A stretch of DNA of 64,000 bases from the NCBI GenBank assembly GCA_029378245.1, contig JARKIF010000019.1:868001-932000 (forward strand), read 5' to 3'. Each line of letters starts with the position of its first letter. Within the stretch, counting starts at the first letter, position 1. Under the pieces are notes generated by a model. The model saw only the letters and a program-made list of their open reading frames with translations, ran no database searches and was not told where the DNA came from. Position numbers and translations under genes: made by a program. The stretch comes from Roridomyces roridus. Taxonomy: Eukaryota; Basidiomycota; Agaricomycetes; Agaricales; Mycenaceae. This document shows, piece after piece, positions 21,099 to 33,070 of this stretch.

Positions 21099-24000
21099 TT
21101 ACTTCTTCGCAGGACGAATAGGCTCCACAAACGGCTGTTTGTCAAAGTGCGCCGTGGTCGCCATGAGGAAACTCAGCTTCGTCCCATTGCCCTGCGAGTC
21201 GTTAGTTCAAAGTGTAGGAGGCCCGGAAAGTTGAAAACGCACGATCATGGACACTGGGAACCCAGGATCGAACAGAAGTATGCTCTCGAGATACTCGATC
21301 TGCTCGGAGGAGAGGGCGATGTCGAGCGCCTCGAGGTTGGACGTGAGGTGCTCGACCTTGCGACCGCCGATGATGGGGAAGCAGTAGGGCACCTTTTGCA
21401 TGACGTATGCGATGGCGACGGCAGTAATGCTCTTGGTGCCGACCTCGTTAGCGACCTTCCCGAGAGCGGCGGACATCTTCTTCTCGTTCTCGTTCCGCTC
21501 CCAGGGTCCGATCAGCGTACGGCCCTTCTCCCCGTTGATGCGGCGTTCCTCTTCCTCGGCGTCGGTGCGTAATTTGCCACCCGCAAGAACGTTCCAGGGC
21601 GCGAGAGCCAGTCCTTCGTGCATTTGAGATGATTGGAGTGGAAGATGGAAGCACGACTACGGTAGGCGGGAAGACCGAGGTTCAATTTCAATTTCGGGTT
21701 ACAGAGTGACATCTGCCGAGGTTCGAGTCTCGCTCGTGCTTTTCTTTTATCTGCACTTGGTAGGTACTTGCCCCACACTCACTCCTTCAATGGTAATTAC
21801 CTCCTCTGCCTGTTCAATTCCCTTTCATTTTTCAAGTAATTACAACTATATTTGTTCAATATTTGTTGGAATATTTTGCTATACAGGGACTTGTCACAGT
21901 CACTTTCAAAGTGATCCCCCGTGTTGAATTCCCTTGAGATGGTGCAACAACCAATGCAATTGAAACACAGCACATTCTTTCCAAGTACCACTATCAAGCA
22001 TCCTTTTCACCCTCGTCAGCCTCTGGCTCAAAAGCATCATTTTCTGCACCGCCCTCCGAATTAGCCCCCTCCGATGTGTCGGGAATCTCTGCTGCAGGCC
22101 GTTCCAAAGGGTACTTCTCCCAGAGACCGAGTGCATCACAGATGTCATTGCATTCATGTCCCTCAATGAATTGATCAATCCCCTCATCACCAAAGTCCCC
22201 CAGGCCAGAAGTTCTACGGCTGAGGTGAGATACATCGTCAATGGAAAACAAGGGCTCTTACCCGTCAGTTGTATGGGTCATGGGGTCAAACAGAATAATA
22301 CGGTCCTTGCCTCCCACCAAGCCCGGGGTGCCTTGCAAATCTGCGAAGACAACTGTTGCCTCGGAAGCACCGAAAGTATAGTGAGCAAAGGCATGGATGG
22401 TGTTGCTGCAAATATCATCGGACCCAGTTGGCTGCTGATCAAGAGTGCCAGTGAATGAGATGACGGCTGCTGCGCGTTTGGGCTCAATAAGCCAGGTCAT
22501 CCCCTCATCTGAGTCAGCTGGGAATACCACCATCCCGGATGCTGTGCTGGGCTCGCGAGTAACACTGGCTCGAATTTCAGTGGCCAAGTATGCCGATGAG
22601 AATTTGATGTCTGTGAATCATAGTGTCCGTGAGTGATGAGAATACAGAACCAAGTGCACCTACAAACGAAAGACATCCACATTGTTTTTGCGGGCAAAGG
22701 CATAGAATTCATTCAACACCTTCTCACCCAGAATGAGGCGATAGACCTCTGACTCCAGATTGGTGTGATTGTCTGAAAGCGAAATCATGTTGGTGATGTC
22801 ATCTGCATCCTCCTCCACAACACGGTATAAGCGCTTAGCTGCAACACGCTCTTCAGATCCATCGGAAAGAAGTATGATGAGCTAAAAATATGTAAATCAG
22901 TTCTAGCATGTCGCAATTCGCAGGAATATGAGCATACATCATATACAAGCTTCATGCTACCCTTGGCAAAATGGGCAGGATAGATCAACGCATTGAGTGT
23001 ATTTGCTGATTTCAGAGTATCCGGGTCAAGTGTAATGGGATCAAGGCTCATGGTAAACTTCTGAAGAGTGATCGGGGATGCTTGCTGTCTTGGGTTGAAT
23101 TGGTGTGGATGATCGGCGCGAGGAGAGCCGAGACCCAAGGCGGGACAAACCTGATAACAGAGTGAGTGCATATTAAATTGCAAACCTGAACGGACCCACC
23201 AACACCTGAGCCGGTTGAAAGGGTAGAGCGATTGTGGCTGCTGGACGACCCGGGAGTAGCGCGACCACGTTTAGCAAGTGCAGACGGTCCCGAGTCAGAT
23301 GCCGGCCTCTTGCGTGATTTGATAACATCCATGCGTTTTTCGTACTGACGGACAGGGTGAGAGCTTGTTGGGAATCAGAGAGTAGTTCACCCGGACCTTA
23401 TCAATGTTGATGTAGAACTCGAGACAAATGAGTTTGACTTTGGCCCCTCTTGCCAGGGATTTGAACGCAGAAGGAATATTGTTGATGTAGGTTTCGACGT
23501 CATCTGCAGTGGCGGAATGTGCAGTATAAAATTGCCCAAGTGTTCCAGAGGTTGTATTGGGAATCGGGAGACGGCCAGGCCAACGGAAGGTTGGCTGGAT
23601 GTATGTATTCATGGCAGTCCTCAGGTATGCATTTCCGTATTCTCATGTCATGTAATAGGTTCTGATAACCTTGCATGTGTAAAGGGAAATCTTTGCCCCT
23701 GACATCGACCCCGCCCTCTTCCCACTCCATGTTCTTATCAAAAGCATCCACAACACCATCATCGAAGGCTTTTGGCGCCAACTCAAGGAAAAGCTTGGGT
23801 TAAACCTCAAGGATTGGCTCCTTCGAGGAAAATCCGAGTTTCTCTTCAATTCACATAATCCACTACATGAGTGCGTACCTTTAATCTCTTGAGATCATGT
23901 ATTGAATCCAATTCAGGCCCTTGTTCTACTGGGTTTTTGCTCCTATCATTCAAATGGAGCTGGACAACTTCAGGCTGTGGTGGAACAACCATCGTGTACG

Positions 24001-25240
24001 ACACCAACATGAAAAGATCATGCCATCCGGCCATGTCCCAGCTCTTACTATGGAGTATCCGGAATTGTTTGGTGCTCTAGATTGCCGGATCAGTGTTCCC
24101 GCAGAGGCCGTGCAACTCTTGCGAGATGAGCTGGATGAGGCGGAAGGGTCCCGGGCTAAGTACCAAACATGGCCAGGGCCCAGGGTTGACCCCGGAGTTC
24201 AATATTACTGCAACGGAGGTGTATGAACAGATCGGAGCACCAGAGTTGACCCTAGAGACTTCCTGGGATGTATTTGTACTCATGGCCGAGGCCCTGGCTG
24301 GCCTTTAAACATATTTTCCACTAGAAATATGTATATGTTCCCACCCGGAATTGAACCTCGGCACGTCGGAACCTGTCACCCGGTGACCCGAAATTGAAAT
24401 TGAACCTCGGTCTTCCCGCCTACCGTACACGACTCACCGTGTGCGCGGGCCATGGAGATGATTTCGCACTCAAAGGACCGTTCCATGACATTCCAGGCGC
24501 CCTGGTAGATCACAAAGGGCGACTTTCCATGCTCTCGTGCGTACTGGTTCGCCTGCGCCACGACCCACGCCGGAGTATCAGACACACCCTGGATAGCGTA
24601 TAAGAAAAGGCGTGGCAAGGAATAAATGTTCTTACCAGATACAAAACTTTTCCCTGCACGACAAGATTATGAAGGCCGTTCATGACCTCCTCGACGCTCG
24701 TGTCCCAGTCCCACCAGTGGACGTAGAGGATGTCGATGTACGTCGTGCGGAGTTTCTTGAGACTCGCCTCGACGCTAATGTGCATAGACTTGACGTTGTT
24801 CCCAAGATAGTTGACCTTGTGGACGGGTTTGTCCTGGCGATCCTTGAAATTGCTCGAGTACTAGTATGCAATATAGCTTGAGATACCATTGGGCGCGCAT
24901 GGAGCTGGGACACACACCTTGGTCGCAATGACAAGCTGGTCGCGGATCCCCCGACTCTCCGCCCATTCTCCGATGAACATCTCAGACGTCTCATCCTGGC
25001 TGCAGATACCTAGTCAGCAACGAGCCTCGTACGCTCCACGAAAGCCACGTACTAGCCATTGGCGGTATCAATGAAATTGCCGCCCTTCTCATAGTACGCG
25101 TCGAGGAGCTTGAAACTTGCTTCCTTGTCCATCTGTCCCATTCCCAAAGGGCCCCACTTGTCGCCGATGCTCATGGCGCCGAGCTGAAGCGGGGAAACAT
25201 GAATACCGGCGTGGGGTGACAGCGTACGGTAGAGAGCCAC
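21099..25240 (-). CDS. Aryl-alcohol-dehydrogenase-type aldo/keto reductase, with a transposon in one intron
   Basis: Minus-strand exons give [41 protein letters not shown] (catalytic Asp and Tyr), LVIATKY (Lys), [19 protein letters not shown] (His), [34 protein letters not shown] then [33 protein letters not shown] (cofactor site) and the end [13 protein letters not shown]. The tetrad Asp-Tyr-Lys-His is complete. The family reduces aromatic aldehydes with NADPH in the cytosol. The 2.77-kb element at 21659-24426 sits just inside the donor GTGAGTCGTGT that follows AHG, leaving both splice sites usable. Position 25240 reads GTG after CTCACA, an acceptor, so a short first exon with the true ATG lies upstream and was not identified. 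Confidence 0.85.
21994..23612 (-). CDS. Alpha-kinase (MHCK/EF2K-type atypical protein kinase)
   Basis: ATG 23612 ([18 protein letters not shown]) was chosen as the first in-frame ATG giving a continuous model. Blocks: [35 protein letters not shown] (basic, Ser-rich), [60 protein letters not shown] with QGT (the alpha-kinase catalytic Asp-Leu-Gln-Gly-like core), [11 protein letters not shown] and [20 protein letters not shown] then DICDALGL, which holds the zinc-binding Cys/His of the fold. The tail is acidic. Introns are short and in phase and no stop was seen. Alpha-kinases phosphorylate Ser/Thr in helical substrates, and the family is expanded in Agaricomycetes. The gene lies entirely within a TIR element in an intron of the reductase, on the same strand. 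Confidence 0.8.
23731..24308 (+). pseudogene. Integrase-core-domain protein, C-terminal relic
   Basis: The plus strand gives [29 protein letters not shown], an intron, then [38 protein letters not shown] and [11 protein letters not shown]. This is the characteristic end of a basidiomycete integrase-core (rve-like DDE) family: IIEGFWR, then PIIQxELD, WNNHR and MPSGH. A one-base frame change near 24170 leads into [20 protein letters not shown] and [12 protein letters not shown]. The N-terminal catalytic region is missing, replaced by the oppositely oriented alpha-kinase gene, which it overlaps in part. It is probably the residue of the element's own transposition gene. Confidence 0.65.
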
Positions 25241-26778
25241 TGTGAGACCCGGGGCACATGAAAATCATGTCCCTCAGTACCCCCCAATTCAGGTCCGGAT
25301 TGCATGAATATCAAATCGACGCACATTAAAATCACCTCCCTTTCAGTGAAGTACGGAATCTCGATTCATGTGCGTTTTCGACGTTTTCATGTGCCTTTTT
25401 CATGTCCTCTTGACATGAAAATGACTGGGAAGCAAGTGAACCCAATTCAAGTCAGGCCGTATGATAATGAATACTATTCACTGGGACCCCAAATTTCAGA
25501 TGAAAGAAATATGAATTTCAAACTAAATGTACATGATACAACGACGTGCTACTCGCACCCACCCACCCTCGCCTCCACCATCTGCATCGTCGTAGTCGAT
25601 AACAGTGTCTCCTGAGATTCATCCTGCCAATTAAAAGTTAGAACATCTCCGGGCTGAGGAGATCAACAGTACATACCTCGAGTTGCGAGTAGTAGCGGAG
25701 CGGAAAGGTCTTGTAGCATCAAGAGGAATGAATGGGGTACACACTGGATATGAAGAGACGGAGCAAGAGTCGCCCGGCGTTCCAATTCTGAGCGCCGCTG
25801 ACTTGAGAACTTCTTGAGTTCGTGTTCGTGAATAAAACAGAATCAGCGACGCACCAGATGCCCTTTGGCCTCAGCAGTGAGCCGGAATATCCAACAATTG
25901 AGTCCTACATGGGTCCTACACCCAACTGTGACCGCCGGCGCCACGGCGGCTTGGGCACGCCGCCAAAATGGGTCGGTCGGAGGTCCTACAAGCGTCGTGA
26001 GGGTGTGAGAATGGCCTGGAGGTGTGCATTGCCATGTATTCGAGTCAAAGGGGGGCTGCTGTGGCAAACGAGTGGAAGAGGAGGACGGGGGGAGAGGGGA
26101 GGTGAGGGTTGGGAGGAAGGAGTGGAGCGCCGTGACAGGTGTGACACCACTGACCTCATCCGCAGCAGCCGCTCCACACAATGAATATTCACCCTTCTCA
26201 AGTCCGTCTCCGTTCAAATATCCCACCGTGAAACAGCGTGGTTGTTGCGGGATGTCCGGACGGAATACAGATCGATCGAAGAACGCCCTTGCCCGATCAA
26301 TGTTCATTTCTAGCGTTCTCGTTGATTTTCATGGATTTCTCCCATGACTTTGGCTTCACTAATTCAGCAGAACTGTTCCTGAAATTCACCGAAGAGGCCA
26401 TGATTTTGTACCTGGTGCGGAGTCGGAGTCAAAATCACCCAATAATGCCTGACTGACCCAGATGCATGATTTGTTCATTTCAGGCCACCGCCCCTGATTT
26501 TGCTTGCTCATGGCACGGCGACATGAAATTCATGCGCCGATGTTTTCACAGTGCTATAGCGAGCTTGCTGGCTGGCGGCGGGGCAGGTTTAAAGAAAGCC
26601 ATGACACTAGTGATTGGTGGTGGGGGTGATCTGAAGTCGTTTATATAGCATGTTGAATGTTGCCAGTCAGTTTTGAGTCAGTTGGAAACCATAGACCGAG
26701 GTGGTCGGAGAACACCCTTGCTTATCAAGTCATCCGTCAGCCTATCATGATTTCCCGTGATGGTCGCATGATGCCCCT
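25241..26778. other. Intergenic; no supportable complete gene
   Basis: Should contain the missing first exon of the reductase. Repeated CATGAAAAT/ATTTTCATG words occur around 25255-25430. Open frames on both strands at 25.8-26.3 kb overlap and match nothing I know. Confidence 0.35.
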
Positions 26779-28009
26779 TTATTCATTTTTTACGCGTTTC
26801 TCACTCGTCCACAGTGTGATTAATTCCGGTTGAATTCCGGTGTGAGATATCTTTGCAGCCTCTGCTCTGTGGTAATAATTAGCTTTCGCAGGGGATTCAG
26901 AAGACGCCACGTCCGGGTCGTTCAGTAGGGCCCTAAAGGCTGGGTGAGCGGACATATCAGGGTCAAAGCAGGACCGAGGACACGCACCAAGTGTTCCCAA
27001 TGACGGGGGAGCCTGCCGGGATCCGATACCCCTCGTACTCGTCCTCGGTCTGGAGAAGGCGTGGTTCGCCTGGTGGTGTGGTTGTTGGTATCTGTCCCTG
27101 AAGTCTGAGACGGAATGCGTACCTAACGGAAAAATAGCCCTCCAGCGAAGAACCTCCTTCACTAAGGCAGACACGTAGGGAAGGGAGTCTTCATCCTCGA
27201 AGGTGGGGAGGTACTTTCCTTTCGTCAAGTCGTCAATTTCTGATTGAGCCTTTCGTTGCGCCTCGGGATTGGCTAGCATCGCCTGAACAAAGTACGCCAG
27301 ACCGGCAGCGGACGTGTCTGCACCATCGAAAAACATGGTCCCCGCGACTTGCTGTGATAAATTTAAATGATCCAGCTACAGAAGTCTATCGAACTTGGAT
27401 TTTTCTCACCTTGACATGTTGTTCGTTGAAAGGAACTTGATCGTCCTCATTTGCGAAAACGGAAAGCCAGAAATCACGCACCATCTGCCGCTTGGTCTCA
27501 GCGAATGGAACCTCGAGAAACGCTAGAACGAGCGTCCGCCATTCTTCCGCCTGCCGCTTGAAGCCTGCGCCTGGGAGCCACCGTGGTATGTGCTTCAAAA
27601 TGGGGAATGTATCCTAAGAGGGATGAGTTTGCAGCAACTTGGTTGATCAAATCCGCCTGCTTACTACGAGATATTGCCCAGGAATCATGGCAATCGCAAA
27701 TGTTTAGTCTCGAGGCAAAACCTCGATCCCAAAGCTGCGTCCATAATCAACCCGCCCGCCAGGCTGTATCAGTATTGTTTCTCATGTCAATCGGAGAGCC
27801 ACATGACATACTCTTTGAAAAGCCGCAGAAAATCATTGGGAGTGTGTAGTAGCCGTCCAAGAAGCGCGTTTGCAGCTGCAAGCTGATGTCGTCTGTAGGT
27901 TTTGAATTCTTTCATATTTGAAGGTAGCCCATGAAGCCGCCTGGATAATGAGTGAGCATCGGTGCACCGCGCAGATGCTTTGACATAATTGTCTTACCAT
28001 TCTTCCCCT
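26779..28009 (-). pseudogene. Cytochrome P450 relic, truncated at both ends
   Basis: Minus-strand exons give EEWRLHGLPSNMKEFKTYRR, AAANALLGRLLHTPNDFLRL with FKEY, KHIPRWLPGAGFKRQAEEWR, FFDGADTSAAGLAYFVQAML (I-helix region, with AG-x-x-T altered), LPYVSALVKEVLRWRAIFPL (ExxR present), EDEYEGYRIPAGSPVIGNTW and ALLNDPDV. After that the sequence loses all resemblance and ends without the haem-binding Cys loop. The N-terminal membrane anchor region is also absent. Without the cysteine ligand it cannot be an active P450. It may have been cut by a rearrangement near 26.9 kb. Confidence 0.75.
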
Positions 28010-28334
28010 GTTTGAATTTCAAGAGTACTCACAAAATTCTTCTTGAGGTAGGAAACGCGTTGGCAGTGGTGAGGAAACAAGTGTGGGAAACCAACAAATG
28101 ATTCCGCAAGCTGGCAGCGCCGCCACCGCGGATCACCCCCGACTTTGACTTTCACGGACCCCCGAACCCGACGCGCTGGTGGGATAGATCGACGCCATGC
28201 TTCGGAGCGAAGCCCATGTGAGCTCCAAATGCTCTCGAGGGTGCACCACGGCAACTTGACCTTCCACAGGCTTTTGAGAGCCCGCAGACGACTCTGGATC
28301 CTGCTGACCTGGTACGCGTACAAACTTGAAGCCC

Positions 28335-30496
28335 ATGCCACGGGAGATGCTCATCGGCCTGACGATCGGAGAGCTGGAAGACGGAGAGACGCAGCTGCCG
28401 CCTAAAGAAAGTCAATTGCCACCATCGCGCCCGAGAGATGCCCAGACGACACAAGATCGAACGGATGAAGAAGCTGGAGAAGGCGATGACGACAAAGACG
28501 ACCCCGATCCGCATACGATTCTCGAGGAGGACGAGACAAGCACGAGAGTGGGCACACCGAAGCGGAGACTTCAGCCATCGAATAACGACGACGACCCGCG
28601 GAAAAAAGCTCTCAACCCTACTGTGCGCTCCGAGTCTCCTAAGATCGCCGTGGGTCCAAGAAACCGTCGGAACGCCAGATCCAAGGACAAGGAACAACCA
28701 GAAGACTGGAAGGCCTTTTACGCGAAACCGCACGGCGCTCTGTCCGCGACTCGTACGACGGCGGCACGCGATGCGGTGGCTGCCATGGCGCGTTTTGAAT
28801 CCGAGAACACGGCAATGCGAGAGGATTTGGAAACAGAGAGCGTCCTTCGGGCATCCTTGGAGACGCAGCTTGCAGAAATGGAGGCGGAGAACGAGGGGCT
28901 GAGAGAGGAGAACGAGAGGCTTGTAATGGAGAGGGAGACAGTGGTGCCTGTGCAACGCATGATGCCGGCTCTCTTCCCAGAGCTCCAGGAGTGTATGCGG
29001 GATGTGTTTTCGTGCGAGGTGATGCGGACGTGCAATAACCGTGCGCGACTTTCCTTCCCTTTCCACACGAGAGGATGCTGAGACAAGAGCTGTACAGAAC
29101 GACTGGAGGCCGAGCGCGCGGCGGCGACAGGTGTGTACTTCGTCCCGATTGATTCCCCTGTCGATTGACGAACATTGCTTCTCGCAGCGAAGGCGGAAGT
29201 AGAATCTCTGAAGGCTCAGATGAAGCTGTTGAACGAGAAGAACCGGGCTGTAGAGGTCCAGACCGGTGGGGGAGCGGAGGAGGTGGGGATGCCATGGCCC
29301 ACATGGCCAGTGCCTGATTGCCGTCGATCGCAATCTTCATCTCGCACGACCACCTCCGGCCCAGCTGGGCCTCGAGCGAGTTCCTCTTCAGCGTCCGCCG
29401 TCACCAATGTTGGATCTTATACAAGTCAGCCGCAGCTGGAGGACGAGAACAATCCGGTCACCTCGGCGGAGATAAATGTGGTGCGTCTTGCCGCCTTTCG
29501 CTCGTGCTTATATGCTGAGCGCGATTCAGGGCGTCACATATGAAATAAACTCGGATACACTAACAGTCGAGCCACCCTTCGCGCTCGCTGGAAAGAAACG
29601 CCAACCCACCAAGGCCTCAGATTACGATGAGATCGTGGAGCCTCTCATCCTGCGTGCCTGTGGAGAGTACTCCGTTCGCATCCTTACCGTCGACGCGTAC
29701 CCTTCCAGCGCTCTGCGCACCAAGTGGGCACGCGAGTGCTGGGACAACGCCAATGCCAGCGAGGACAAGCCGCATACGCGATACACTCTCACAGAGCCCA
29801 TCATGAAATTGGTGCGTCTCCTCCTTCGTCTGCTCGTCTATTTCACCTCATACAATACTTTATAGATCGTAGGTCGCGGAGCGACAACGCGCACTAAAAT
29901 GATCGCCGCCTTTCGACCGGTCTTTGCTGGGCACTACAAGTTGACTGAGATTCCGGGCGACGGAACCTGACCGCAGCGTTGTTATCTCGGAGAACCAAGT
30001 CAAGGCGCAGAATCTCATCAAGGACAGCTCGTTTCATTATCAAGTACGCGATGCTTCACAGGGTCAATTTGTTCGTCCTGACGATGTAGGTTCCTGAGAC
30101 GTTGACTGGATTTGGCGGACACGCAATCTTTGGCCCGGCTCGAGGGAACACACACTTTTTCGCACACGGAAGGAATACCGATGGTCCTGGGGCGCCCCTG
30201 GCGATGAGATTCCGCTCTTCCTTCGACCCGTTGCCAGCAGCCTACCTCGCACTGGAGTTTTCCGTGGTATCTACGTCTCCTCAGTTGCTGCAATACTGCA
30301 TTGGATATTGATTGCATCTCAGCTCGAGCACCTAGCGTTGGAGTGGATTACGGGGACTCATGTTCCCGCCCATTTCAGAGAGACGGCGATGCAGGAGAAG
30401 TATCTGAAGCATCTCAGTGATATCAACAAGTGGTGTGAGGAGGATGCGGAGGTGACGAAGACGATCCGGGCTGGGTGGTTTGAATCGGCGAGGTGA
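28335..30496 (+). CDS. Coiled-coil protein with a DUF6532-like domain
   Basis: ATG 28335 (MPREMLIGLTIGELEDGETQ). An acidic/basic N-terminal half is followed by a heptad-rich coiled coil (MRDVF region, then EAERAAATAKAEVESLKAQM and LLNEKN after short introns) and a Ser-rich linker. The C-terminal domain has YDEIVEPLILRACGEYSVRI, KWARECWDNAN, RYTLTEPIMKLIVGRGATTR, HYKLTEIPGDG, NLIKDSSFHYQ, GGHAIFGPARGNTHFF, FDPLPAAYLALEFSLEHLAL (across a 62-nt intron) and WITGTHVPAHFRE. This order matches the basidiomycete DUF6532 family, whose function is unknown. A one-base change (extra T near 29971, ACC-T-GAC) breaks the frame between GDGT and DRSVV, so the gene is damaged or the base is an error. Confidence 0.6.
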
Positions 30497-31031
30497 GTCG
30501 TTTTCAGTTTCTATTAGCGGATGTTCATGGCTGATGCATTTTTTTGGTTCATCGGCAGCTTGAGCAATGCTTGAAGTTGGAGTTGGGCTTGAGCGCTCTG
30601 CTGGTGCGTCGATAAGACATCGGGTGTTTGGAATTGGCTCCGCAAGTCCTTTTCAGTATTTGGCGGATGTTCATCGCTGATGCATTTTTTGGCTCCAGTG
30701 GACAGAAACCGATGTCTGTGCAGACTGGGGGAGACGAGGAGGAAGGCATGGGTAACGTTGGCCCCACGCGAGCAGCATTTAACCGGGAGAGAGAAGGGCG
30801 GGATGAAATCAGTTGAACGTTCTTGATGCAGATTTTTCTTGTAGCTGGACGATACTTGGACGATACTTGCAATGTTCTTGCGCAGAGTCTGCACACAAGC
30901 GGCTTTATTCGGGACGCCGCGTCACCGCCGGCCCGACTCAGACTTCTGTGCTCGTGTTGATCGGACCTTGCAGTAATCGAAGTCTATTCGGCCCACGGAC
31001 CAACTCTTCCAATCGTACCACCATCTCCGCC

Positions 31032-32505
31032 ATGCCCCCCGTCGACCACATTCTGCAGGACTCTGGCATCTCTGTCGTGGACTTTTCGGGCTTTCTGGAT
31101 GGCTCGAACAAGCAGGCCGTTGCCTCTGCGATCGTCGACTCCTTCAAGAGGGTCGGCTTTGTGTATCTCCTCAATCATGGAATCTCGAAGGAGAGGGCTG
31201 CGAAGATGTTTGCTGTGGTGTGTCTTGAGCTTCATGGTACACTCTCAAGCTCAAGGAGTCGCAAGTCAAAGGAGTTCTTCGACCAGCCGATGGATGTGAA
31301 GCAGCTGGCGCCGCATCCGCCTTCAGGAGAGCATCATCGCGGTGCGCGTCTTGTACTTCCCCCACTTTCCCATCGTCCTCAGAACCGATCGTGAATCTAA
31401 GGATACTCCGCACCTGGCCGGGAGAAAGTCGTGCAGTATGGCTATGGAGAGGACCTCAACCTGGCTCAGGCAGAGGGAGAGGCACCCGATTTCAAGGAGC
31501 ACTTTGAATGTGGGAGCGAGCCGAACGTGGGATGCCCAAATATATGGCTCCCCGACGGCGCACTTCCGGGTTTCAAGGAGACTTGTTTGGACTTCTACTA
31601 TGTGCGTTGTCGATTTCATTTTACTTCTATGCTTTATTCTCACTTTCTCGTAGTTCTGTTATGGTGTACAATTGAACATCCTGCGAGCGTTGGCGGTCGG
31701 TCTGGGCATAGAAGAGGAGTACTTCTTGCAATATCACAGCAGCCCTGACGAGAATCAGCTGCGTCTCTTGCATTATCCGAGGTCCGTCTCCCCCTTTTCG
31801 TCGCCGTCCATCTCAATTTCGCCCAGTGTATCCGCAGACACGGTTGTCGGACGTATTTCGGCGCACTCAGACTACGCATCTATAACTCTCCTGCTGCAGG
31901 ATGACACTGGCGGTCTCGAGATCGAGGATCCCCACGAGCCTGGCGTCTTTCGGGTCAGTATTAATCTCTCTCTCCAAATGAAAGTAGGTGCTCATGGCCC
32001 GCAGCCCGCCCCGCCCATCAACGACGCGCTCATCGTCAATGCCGGTGATTTTCTGATGCGCTGTGCGTGACTTCCTTTATCTTCTTTCAATCGTTACAAG
32101 CCTATTCTCTCGCAGGGTCGAACGATACGATTAAAAGCACCATTCACCGTGTGCGCGCGCCTGCCACTCTCGCTGGGGCAGATGGTATGATCCCTGCCAG
32201 ATATTCCCTTCCTTACGTGCGTTCCCCCTTCTTCTTCCAGTGCAAGGATGGCTCAACTGAACTTGAACTAGTTTTGCGCCGCGGCACGGGTCATCCTCAT
32301 TCATCCGCAGATTTGCCTGCTTACACCTCGGCGTATTTACAGGATCCAGACACTGTGGTAGACTGCATTCCCGGGACGTGGGATGATGCGCATCCGAAGA
32401 AGTACGAACCTATCTCGGTGAGCTGTGTGTTTCATTTACGGATCGGCACTGACAGTATTCTAGGCCGGCGAATATGTTCGGAAGCGGCTGGCAGCTGCGT
32501 ATTGA
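31032..32505 (+). CDS. 2-oxoglutarate/Fe(II)-dependent oxygenase
   Basis: ATG 31032 opens MPPVDHILQDSGISVVDFSG. Then RVGFVYLLNHGIS (DIOX_N-type segment), SKEFFDQPMDVKQLAP, GYGEDLNLAQAEGE, LNILRALAVGLGIEEEYF, ISAHSDYASITLLLQDD (the HxD iron-binding pair), GGLEIEDPHEPGVFR, PINDALIVNAGDFLMRW, STIHRVRAP (distal His) and IPARYS with Arg for 2-oxoglutarate. Short introns join the pieces to a TGA at 32503-32505. The frame is intact. The family hydroxylates, desaturates or cyclises small molecules. It lies upstream of and in the same direction as the repeat precursor and UstYa-like gene, so it is a candidate tailoring enzyme, though this is inferred only from position. Confidence 0.88.
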
Positions 32506-33070
32506 GAAAACAACGTATTTGTACCCTTGCTCTCGATTCTGGGAGCCAAGAATCAAAATGTACCGTTCAAGTACACCTTCTTTCTGGTATTGGCCAATTC
32601 TCCATGGACTGGAGGTTGTTCGGACGCGGCTTACTTCCCCCACGCGATAGATCGGAGCGCCCGACTCGGAGTTCTTTGATTCGAGCATGGATCCGAGTAC
32701 GCCAAGATGCGATGCGTATTCCCCGGTGTCGATGAATTACCCTGGTCTCCAGCTGTTCAGCCAGCGCGTGACCGAGAAGAATCGGAACACGCGCCAAGAG
32801 TAAAGGTGAGCGCCCACGAAATCCTGAAGGCTGGGCGCAATCTGTTGTCCATATGTACGTACCGCGAAGAAACGGAATCAACTTGAATTGAATCGGCCGT
32901 GCATTGTGAGTGTCGAATCTTGGCTTGGCCAGTTCTAACCTGTTCAGACTCAAATTTTCTGCGCCGTGAAGAAACGGGATAGTGATGGTCTTGCTCCTAC
33001 CACAGCCTTCTTTCATGATATAAAAGGCTACCTGGCGGACCTAGAACTGCATCCCACTTCCCTTTCTCCC
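32506..33070. other. Intergenic region upstream of the repeat precursor
   Basis: Contains the precursor's TATA box. No supportable gene. Confidence 0.45.
33019..33026 (+). promoter_or_regulatory. TATA box of the repeat-precursor gene
   Basis: TATAAAAG 45-52 nt upstream of ATG 33071, the best-placed TATA box in the window. Confidence 0.6.

Larger units (their letters stand above)
21659..24426. mobile_element. TIR element carrying an alpha-kinase gene and an integrase relic
   Basis: The ends are inverted copies beginning ACGGTAGGCGGGAAGACCGA and continuing identically for 41 bp, then imperfectly for about 40 bp more. Flanking 8-mers are GCACGACT (21651-21658) and ACACGACT (24427-24434), an 8-bp target duplication with one mismatch. 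Inside are an alpha-kinase gene (minus) and a degraded integrase-core gene (plus). Both terminal regions contain B-box-like GAGGTTC(G/A)A motifs. The superfamily is not assigned; an 8-bp duplication fits hAT-like elements among others. Confidence 0.75.

Noticed and set aside
28152..29333. 393-codon minus-strand open frame
   Set aside because: Antisense shadow of the coiled-coil gene; low-complexity Arg/Ser-rich translation and no family resemblance.
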